Origin: Caldisericota bacterium
GTDB lineage: Bacteria; Caldisericota; Caldisericia; Caldisericales; Caldisericaceae
DNA: 5,352 nt
Reading direction: 5' to 3'
Assembly: GCA_030642335.1 (NCBI GenBank)
Contig: DAOWNX010000074.1
Coordinates: forward strand, 1 to 5,352
The translations under genes and the position numbers were made by a program. Shown one piece after another: positions 1 through 3,961 of the stretch (positions are counted from its first letter, which is position 1; each line of letters opens with the position of its first letter). The notes under the pieces were generated by a model. It was not told where the DNA came from and did no database searches. It saw only the letters and a program-made list of their open reading frames with translations.

Positions 1-38
1 TCACTTATCTTGATATCTAAAGTCTCTTTGCTATTCAT
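1..38 (-). CDS. Possible 5' end of an unidentified gene, truncated by the left edge
   Basis: An ATG on the minus strand (complement of 36-38) opens a frame of 12 codons, reading MNSKETLDIKIS, with no stop before the window ends. The short, charged peptide gives no clue to function. Support comes from context. It diverges from the hydrolase gene at 97, and the shared gap holds an overlapping pair of -10-like boxes (53-60). The minus-strand box would place the transcript start about 8 bases before this ATG. No Shine-Dalgarno sequence precedes the ATG. Twelve open codons can arise by chance, so this is tentative. It could instead be plain intergenic DNA. Confidence 0.35.
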   Translation of the reverse strand, partial: MNSKETLDIKIS

Positions 39-52
39 AAAATAAAAAATGC

Positions 53-60
53 GTTATAAT
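53..60. promoter_or_regulatory. Promoter -10 box, possibly bidirectional
   Basis: The plus strand carries a perfect TATAAT at 55-60. This puts the transcript start near 67 and gives the hydrolase gene a leader of about 30 bases. No good -35 box exists: TTCATA at 34-39 is the nearest match, with a 15-base spacer. The minus strand reads TATAAC across 58-53, five of six consensus bases, overlapping the plus box around a TTATAA core. It could serve the partial gene at 1-38. The plus-strand call is fairly good; the minus-strand call is inference. Confidence 0.55.
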
Positions 61-83
61 ATTTGAAGAGAAAGAAAAGTGTT

Positions 84-89
84 GGAGGG
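84..89 (+). promoter_or_regulatory. Ribosome binding site that sets the hydrolase start
   Basis: GGAGGG lies 7 bases before the ATG at 97. It would be inside the coding region if the in-frame GTG at 79 were used, so it argues for the ATG. Confidence 0.8.
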
Positions 90-96
90 TGGAAGT

Positions 97-612
97 ATGA
101 AAAAGGCACTTCTTATTATAGATATGCTGAATGATTTTGTGGAGGACGGAGGAGCGCTCAAGGTGAAAGGCGCAAAAGAAATCGTCCCCTTCATCAATGA
201 TTTACATATGGAATTTGAGAAAAATGAGCTTCCCGTCATATATATTTGTGATTCACATTTAGAAAATGATCCAGAATTTGAATTGTGGCCTCCTCACTGT
301 GTTGAAGGCACAAAAGGTGCGGAAATTATTGGGGAACTAAAGCCTGACACAAATGACTATGTAATTAAGAAAAAGAGTTATTCTGGTTTTTATGGTACTA
401 CTCTTCATACTTTATTGAAAATACTTGAAGTAAATACTCTTTATATTACGGGGGTAGCGATGAATATATGTGTTCATTATACAGTAGCAGACGGAGTGAT
501 GCGCGGATATAAAATTGTTGTCCCGACTAAATGTGTGGCAGGTCTCTCAAAAGAAGATGAAGAGTATATGAAAAAACAGTTTAGAGATGTTTTTAAAATA
601 AAGCTTGTATAA
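97..612 (+). CDS. Cysteine hydrolase, nicotinamidase/isochorismatase-like
   Basis: This 171-residue protein, a normal family length, fits the isochorismatase-like hydrolase fold. The catalytic triad is visible: Asp9 in IIDMLNDF, Lys92 in the run before SYSGF, and the nucleophile Cys125 in GVAMNICVHYT. The segment CDSHLENDPEFELWPPHCVEG carries Asp52, His54 and His67, which match the metal ligands of nicotinamidases such as PncA. This favours an amidase of that type, perhaps turning nicotinamide into nicotinate for NAD salvage, over a metal-free isochorismatase. The substrate is not proven; many relatives are annotated only as cysteine hydrolases. There is no signal peptide, so it is expected in the cytoplasm. 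The ATG at 97 was chosen over the upstream GTG because the ribosome site fits it and the first beta-strand begins right after. The stop overlaps the next gene's ribosome site, so the two are probably co-transcribed. Confidence 0.85.
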   Translation: MKKALLIIDMLNDFVEDGGALKVKGAKEIVPFINDLHMEFEKNELPVIYICDSHLENDPEFELWPPHCVEGTKGAEIIGELKPDTNDYVIKKKSYSGFYGTTLHTLLKILEVNTLYITGVAMNICVHYTVADGVMRGYKIVVPTKCVAGLSKEDEEYMKKQFRDVFKIKLV

Positions 613-617
613 GGAGG
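611..617 (+). promoter_or_regulatory. Ribosome binding site of the winged-helix gene
   Basis: AAGGAGG overlaps the last two bases of the hydrolase stop codon (610-612) and sits 5 bases before the ATG at 623. It shows that translation starts there and not at the in-frame TTG at 605. It also links the two genes as an operon with possible translational coupling. Confidence 0.85.
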
Positions 618-622
618 TATTT

Positions 623-1258
623 ATGAAAAGTAAAGAAGGGATTTTGAAGATGGTTAAAAAGGCAGGTAAGAAGGGCGTGAGTGTTTTTGCACTTGCTGAA
701 ACGAAGAGTACGAGGAATGCAAATTACATTTTAACAAAACAATTTTTAGAAGATCTTCTAAACGAAGGGAAAGTTGAGAAAAATAGTAGCGGCAAATTTA
801 TTGTTCCTGGCATCACAAAGAATAGAAGAGCATCCGATTATATGACACGGGACGAAGTAGAAAAAATTACAAAGAAGATTTATCAAGGTATTGTAGATTT
901 GAATGAAAAAGTAGACAGGGTTTTTGAATACAGAGATGAAGTGTTTCTTAATATGCGAATGGACAGACCTATCAGTTTTCCTACAGAGAAAGATATGCTT
1001 ATTGCGTATGACAATGTTAATATGAATAAAGGTATGGATGATTTTGTTCCGGTATCTAACGTTAAGAAGGAATTAAAAAAGATGGGATTTTTATTTACAA
1101 ATAAAGATTTAGATGCAAAGCTTTCAGAAATGAATAGAAGAAAAATTATACATCTTCGCGTAGCAAGCAGTTCCAAAAAAGGAAAAAACAAGAAAAAAGA
1201 AATTAGCATTGGGAAAAAAGGCAAATTGCTATATATAACGTGGCTTAAACGGGATTGA
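623..1258 (+). CDS. Unidentified lysine-rich protein with two winged-helix-like domains
   Basis: I do not recognise this 211-residue family. Residues about 4-61 read as a winged helix-turn-helix: helices EGILKMVKKA and YILTKQFLEDLLNEGK, then a short hairpin ending KFIVPG. Residues 77-105 form a charged helical linker that may be a coiled coil. Residues about 121-208 look like a second winged helix: helices near 121-130, 144-153 and 161-173, followed by strands IIHLRVA and LLYITW that flank a wing packed with lysines (185-201). The strong positive charge suggests nucleic acid binding, perhaps as a regulator. This rests on secondary structure and charge, not on a named family. No signal peptide or membrane segment is seen. 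It follows the cysteine hydrolase by 10 bases and shares its transcript, so it may regulate or act with it. It has few CGN arginine codons (4 of 12), like most of the window. Confidence 0.75.
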   Translation: MKSKEGILKMVKKAGKKGVSVFALAETKSTRNANYILTKQFLEDLLNEGKVEKNSSGKFIVPGITKNRRASDYMTRDEVEKITKKIYQGIVDLNEKVDRVFEYRDEVFLNMRMDRPISFPTEKDMLIAYDNVNMNKGMDDFVPVSNVKKELKKMGFLFTNKDLDAKLSEMNRRKIIHLRVASSSKKGKNKKKEISIGKKGKLLYITWLKRD

Positions 1259-1308
1259 CTTTTTACACTAATTCATCAAAAATAAAGTAAGCTTAATAAC
1301 CGATTTTT

Positions 1309-1340
1309 TAGCCTCCAAAGGGCTATTACTATTTTGTTGC
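1309..1340 (+). terminator. Weak candidate terminator after the two-gene operon
   Basis: TAGCC (1309-1313) pairs with GGCTA (1321-1325) around a 7-base loop. The tail TTACTATTTTGTTGC is T-rich but interrupted. The stem is only 5 bp, so termination would be inefficient. The structure overlaps the start of the proposed FRG-gene promoter. Confidence 0.3.
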
Positions 1341-1362
1341 AATTTAACAAAGTTTTTATAAT
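1334..1362 (+). promoter_or_regulatory. Promoter of the FRG gene, predicted to give leaderless mRNA
   Basis: A perfect TATAAT lies at 1357-1362. A partial -35, TTGTTG (1334-1339), sits upstream with an ideal 17-base spacer. Counting six bases on from the -10 box places the transcript start near 1369, essentially at the ATG at 1371. There is no Shine-Dalgarno sequence between box and ATG. A second TATAAT at 1362-1367 would start transcription inside the gene and is less likely to be the main box. Confidence 0.6.
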
Positions 1363-1370
1363 ATAATTAT

Positions 1371-2168
1371 ATGAATGAATATGTGATACACTCCTGGCAG
1401 GAGGTTATGGAAGTTTTATACAACCAATCAAGGACACTTAAGAGTATCGGGCGTTTTCGGTCGGATTATGTGTATAGAGGTCTTTCAGACAAAGAATATG
1501 CTTTAGATACAGTGCTTATGAGATTAGGCGGGAAATATTGGCAGTTAGAACCTCATCTTATAAAGAATTTTATCAAATATAGCGGAATAGATTTTTCTAA
1601 ACATTCTATTTTGACATGGTTTTCTGTTGCAAGGCATCATGGTCTTCCCACGCGTCTTTTAGATTGGACATATTCGCCACTTGTCGCAATGCATTTTGCA
1701 ACCCAGGAGATCGATAAGTATGATAGAGATGGTATAATTTGGTGTGTTGATTATATAAAAATGCATGAATTGCTTCCAGATCGATTCAAAAAACTGCTCA
1801 AAGAAGAAAATGCAGATATTTTTACTACGGAGATGCTTCAGAAAATCTATCCTGTAATAGAAGATTTGTTGAAGGTTGATAAAGATTTTGCTTTGTTTTT
1901 TGAACCCCCATCAATGGATCAGCGTATTATCAACCAGTTTGCGCTGCACTCAATTACAGCTTCTGCAAAATTGCGTATGGGAGACGTAATTAATGAACAT
2001 CCGGAGATTTATAAAAGAATAATCATACCTAAAGAAATAAAATGGGAAATAAGAGACAAACTTGATCAGTCAAATATTCAAGAAAGAGTGCTGTTTCCCG
2101 GGCTTGACGGCCTCAGCATGTGGCTCACTCGTTATTATCAGTCCAAAAACCGTTCACCAGAGAGATAG
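1371..2168 (+). CDS. FRG-domain protein
   Basis: This 265-residue protein matches the FRG domain, a family named for a Phe-Arg-Gly motif and of unclear biochemical function as far as I know. Marks in order are: IHSWQEVMEVL at the N-terminus, the signature as Tyr35-Arg36-Gly37 (Tyr for Phe), Arg51, Glu60, the strongest block HHGLPTRLLDWT at 89-100 followed by SPLVAMHFAT, DGIIWCVDY at 120-128, and a late RIINQ at 185-189. The domain fills nearly the whole chain, so no separate effector domain is attached. No signal peptide or membrane helix is seen, so it is probably cytoplasmic. The ATG at 1371 is kept because the N-terminal block fits the family, although no ribosome site precedes it. Met13 (1407) has AGGAGG only 2 bases upstream. 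CGN codons serve 8 of 17 arginines, somewhat more than in neighbouring genes, a weak hint of different origin. Confidence 0.85.
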   Translation: MNEYVIHSWQEVMEVLYNQSRTLKSIGRFRSDYVYRGLSDKEYALDTVLMRLGGKYWQLEPHLIKNFIKYSGIDFSKHSILTWFSVARHHGLPTRLLDWTYSPLVAMHFATQEIDKYDRDGIIWCVDYIKMHELLPDRFKKLLKEENADIFTTEMLQKIYPVIEDLLKVDKDFALFFEPPSMDQRIINQFALHSITASAKLRMGDVINEHPEIYKRIIIPKEIKWEIRDKLDQSNIQERVLFPGLDGLSMWLTRYYQSKNRSPER

Positions 2169-2203
2169 GATTTTAACTATTTCGTATAAAATTCCATTTT
2201 TTT
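2168..2203 (+). terminator. Candidate intrinsic terminator of the FRG gene
   Basis: GGATTTTA (2168-2175) can pair with TAAAATTCC (2187-2195) if one T is bulged, giving about 8 pairs closed by two G-C pairs at the base. A run of seven T (2197-2203) follows after one A. It begins on the last base of the FRG stop codon. The stem is AT-rich, so its strength is uncertain. Confidence 0.45.
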
Positions 2204-2342
2204 ATATAATTTGCTTCTTGATTTTTCAAATTAAATGAAGATAAAGGTGATGTAACAAGCACGCGATAACAAAGGGTAGGATATGTATTGTCTTAAGACT
2301 TGTTTTATCTATGACTTGTATGTATAAACAAAATGAAGATTT
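2204..2342. other. Convergent intergenic region with minor structure
   Basis: No credible gene is seen between the FRG gene and the esterase gene. The stretch holds a plus-strand TATAAT (2205-2210), an inverted repeat TAATTTG/CAAATTA (2207-2213 and 2227-2233), a Shine-Dalgarno-like AAAGGTGAT followed by a 6-codon frame, a 10-bp palindrome GTCTTAAGAC (2290-2299) and a GACTTGT direct repeat (2297 and 2313). A TTGTTT/AAACAA stem (from about 2301 to 2332) has a 15- to 19-base loop and no T-run on either strand. A small RNA is possible but unsupported. No clear terminator for the minus-strand esterase gene was found. Confidence 0.4.
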
Positions 2343-3146
2343 TTAATCAATTAGGTTGAATAAAAAATGTGACACCCAATTTATTATCTCATCGGTATAT
2401 TTCCACGGCGCATGCCCTTCATCTTCTATTGGGTGGAGTTCGTATGTTATTCCAAGTTTTTTTAGTTTATCTTGAAGCTCTATGCTGTATTGATATGGGA
2501 CTATATAATCATTTGTGCCATGTATAATAATTGTTGGAGGAAAGTGGGATGTGATGTTGCTGCTATCATATAATGCTCCCCAGAGGTTAACAACGGCAAA
2601 AATTTTACTCGTTGATTGATTTTCTTTACAGGCAGTGTAGAGTGCAGTAACGCTACCCGCAGACGAGCCTCCTATTATGATTTGGGAAGTATTAATTCTG
2701 TATTTTGAAGCATTGTTCCTAAGATAATTGAGTGCGCTTATTGTATCTGCTACTGAGTCTTCTATTGTGCTCCCTATATCTATCATTGGTGTTTTTCTTA
2801 ACCTGTAGTTGATAGATACTGCAATATACCCCCTTTTTGCAAATGCTTTGCATAGTTGAACTATCCCTTTATTTTTTTTGTTACCCTCTTTAAATCCCCC
2901 ACCGTGAATCCACACGATTAGAGGTCTTGTGCTGGATAAATCCCCTAGCGGTTGGTATATGTCGAGTTTTAGCGGTTCTTCTTTTCCTTCCTCATTTTCA
3001 ACTGTAGCATAAACAACATCGTTTTCTATTTCTACTCTATTAAATATAGAGTCAAGAAGCATTACCTTCCCACTTTTTTTGCATCCGTAAAATACAACTG
3101 TAATAAAAATAATCAATAAAGCGCTGAGGAAATTTTTTTTGTTCAT
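2343..3146 (-). CDS. Alpha/beta-hydrolase, esterase/lipase-like, probable lipoprotein
   Basis: This 267-residue protein begins with a basic tip, a hydrophobic stretch (residues 6-20) and FYGC, with Cys22 as likely lipidation site. The lipobox is imperfect (Phe at -3), but the following KKSGK fits a membrane-tethered, extracytoplasmic protein. The rest is an alpha/beta-hydrolase of the hormone-sensitive-lipase/carboxylesterase type. HGGGF (81-85) forms the oxyanion hole, GGSSAGS holds the nucleophile Ser162 in a GxSxG elbow, Asp213 lies in HGTNDYIVPY, and His245 in EGHAPW completes the triad. DIYQP and INYRL are also typical of the group. It probably hydrolyses a carboxylic ester; a peptidase or feruloyl/acetyl-xylan esterase role cannot be excluded. 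It starts 102 bases beyond the metallohydrolase stop in the same direction, with its own promoter, so co-transcription is optional. Confidence 0.88.
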   Translation of the reverse strand: MNKKNFLSALLIIFITVVFYGCKKSGKVMLLDSIFNRVEIENDVVYATVENEEGKEEPLKLDIYQPLGDLSSTRPLIVWIHGGGFKEGNKKNKGIVQLCKAFAKRGYIAVSINYRLRKTPMIDIGSTIEDSVADTISALNYLRNNASKYRINTSQIIIGGSSAGSVTALYTACKENQSTSKIFAVVNLWGALYDSSNITSHFPPTIIIHGTNDYIVPYQYSIELQDKLKKLGITYELHPIEDEGHAPWKYTDEIINWVSHFLFNLID

Positions 3147-3148
3147 AT

Positions 3149-3166
3149 ATCACCTACCGTATTATA
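3149..3166 (-). promoter_or_regulatory. Promoter -10 and very short leader of the esterase gene
   Basis: On the minus strand, TATAAT spans 3166-3161, 14 bases before the ATG. Transcription would start near 3154, leaving a leader of about 8 bases, GGTGATAT. GGTGAT (3154-3149) matches the extended anti-Shine-Dalgarno, but with only 2 bases to the ATG. The two may be a compromise between leaderless and normal initiation, or the true start may lie a few bases upstream so that GGTAGGTGAT is included. Confidence 0.55.
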
Positions 3167-3248
3167 ATTGCAGGAAAGAATTAGACAAGTGTATTCATTT
3201 TGTTGAAAATTCAGGTGCATTATGGTTGAATGTACGGTTTATAAACAA

Positions 3249-3908
3249 TTATTGCAAGAATGGATTAAACATTTTTTCTTCTCTAATTGTGCTGTTTTCC
3301 ATGTGTCCGGGGAGAATAATAAAATCATCAGGGAGTATTAGGATTTTTTCTTTAATTGAATTTATCATTTCATTAAATGCATTTTTGTACTCTCTTGCTA
3401 TACCTACTGTTCCGGCGAATAGCGTATCCCCTGTGAATATAAATCCATCGCCTACAAGCGAGATACTTCCCTTAGTATGTCCCGGGGTATGTTTTATCGT
3501 AAGAGAACAATCACCAAAATTAATTATTTCTTTGTCTTTTACTTCTCTATCGCAATCAGGCGAAGTAATATTCAAACCAAATTCTTTTGAACCATTTTTT
3601 TCGGAGGAAGTAAGTTTTTTCCTGTCCTCTTTATGAACTAATATCTTTGCGTCAGGAAAAGATTTTTTTAAAATGTTGTTTCCACCGATATGGTCGAAAT
3701 GTCCGTGCGTGTTGATAATAAAACAAAGCTTCCCATTAAGCGACTTTATAAAATCTATGAGCTCATTTTCTTCTTCTTTTTTTAATATACCTGAGTCAAT
3801 TACTATAATATCATTGCTGTTTTTTACTACGTAGCAATTTGTTTTAAGTGGTCCAAATGTAAATTTGTTGATAGCTATTTTATTAATTTCTAATTTTTTA
3901 CCTAGCAT
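3249..3908 (-). CDS. Metallo-beta-lactamase-fold hydrolase, glyoxalase II-like
   Basis: This 219-residue protein has the full two-metal site of the family. THGHFDHIGG supplies His68, His70, Asp72 and His73; TPGHT supplies His144; FTGDTLF supplies Asp161; LPGHMENSTI supplies His202. The opening FGPLKTNCYVV and closing EEKMFNPFL are typical of the short glyoxalase II-like (YcbL-type) group, which lacks the helical C-terminal substrate domain of classical glyoxalase II. It is likely a cytoplasmic thioester hydrolase, for instance of S-lactoylglutathione-type or other thiol adducts; the real substrate is unknown. The length is normal and nothing is missing. The ATG at 3908 is preceded by no ribosome site. 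A minus-strand TATAAT at 3920-3915 places transcription on the ATG itself, so the mRNA should be leaderless. It diverges from the sensor kinase gene and shares its promoter region. Confidence 0.9.
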   Translation of the reverse strand: MLGKKLEINKIAINKFTFGPLKTNCYVVKNSNDIIVIDSGILKKEEENELIDFIKSLNGKLCFIINTHGHFDHIGGNNILKKSFPDAKILVHKEDRKKLTSSEKNGSKEFGLNITSPDCDREVKDKEIINFGDCSLTIKHTPGHTKGSISLVGDGFIFTGDTLFAGTVGIAREYKNAFNEMINSIKEKILILPDDFIILPGHMENSTIREEKMFNPFLQ

Positions 3909-3922
3909 AGTATAATTATACT
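3909..3922. promoter_or_regulatory. Palindromic bidirectional promoter core
   Basis: AGTATAATTATACT is a perfect 14-bp palindrome containing TATAAT on the plus strand (3911-3916) and on the minus strand (3920-3915), the two sharing bases 3915-3916. The plus box would start a transcript near 3923 and give the kinase gene a leader of about 39 bases. The minus box would start at 3908, the A of the metallohydrolase ATG. The -35 matches are poor on both sides (TTCTAA at 3888-3893 for plus). The A/T-rich run at 3924-3937 could act as an upstream element for the minus direction. A repressor site is an alternative reading. Confidence 0.6.
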
Positions 3923-3942
3923 GAAAAAATAAAAATTGTTAT

Positions 3943-3950
3943 AAGGAGGT
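3943..3950 (+). promoter_or_regulatory. Ribosome binding site of the sensor kinase gene
   Basis: AAGGAGGT is an excellent Shine-Dalgarno match, but the first in-frame start downstream is a GTG at 3962, 11 bases away, which is longer than usual. No ATG, GTG or TTG lies in frame between them. Confidence 0.75.
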
Positions 3951-3961
3951 TTCAAAATTTC

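Noticed and set aside
79..96. GTG start extending the cysteine hydrolase by six residues
   Set aside because: It would place the GGAGGG ribosome site inside the coding region and has no ribosome site of its own at good spacing.
54..239. Minus-strand 61-codon open frame
   Set aside because: It lies opposite the well-supported hydrolase, has a low-complexity Ser/Phe-rich translation and no ribosome site.
605..622. TTG start extending the winged-helix protein by six residues
   Set aside because: It overlaps the end of the hydrolase gene, and the strong AAGGAGG at 611-617 clearly serves the ATG at 623.
883..1224. Minus-strand 113-codon open frame
   Set aside because: It is the antisense shadow of the lysine-rich winged-helix gene, giving a Phe/Ser/Leu-rich translation with no family features.
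2236..2256. Tiny frame MKIKVM in the convergent gap
   Set aside because: Six codons with no ribosome site of its own and no conserved context; too short to call.
2290..2332. Palindrome GTCTTAAGAC, GACTTGT repeat and a loose stem
   Set aside because: No T-run follows on either strand and the loop is long, so it is neither a convincing terminator nor a CRISPR or transposon end. It is noted only within the intergenic entry.
3163..3168. Plus-strand TATAAT overlapping the esterase -10 box
   Set aside because: The 8-bp ATTATAAT is self-complementary, but no plus-strand gene follows, only the antisense of the metallohydrolase. Chance symmetry is the simpler reading.
3139..3636. Plus-strand 165-codon open frame
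   Set aside because: It runs antisense through the metallohydrolase gene and across the esterase start, and its translation resembles no known protein.
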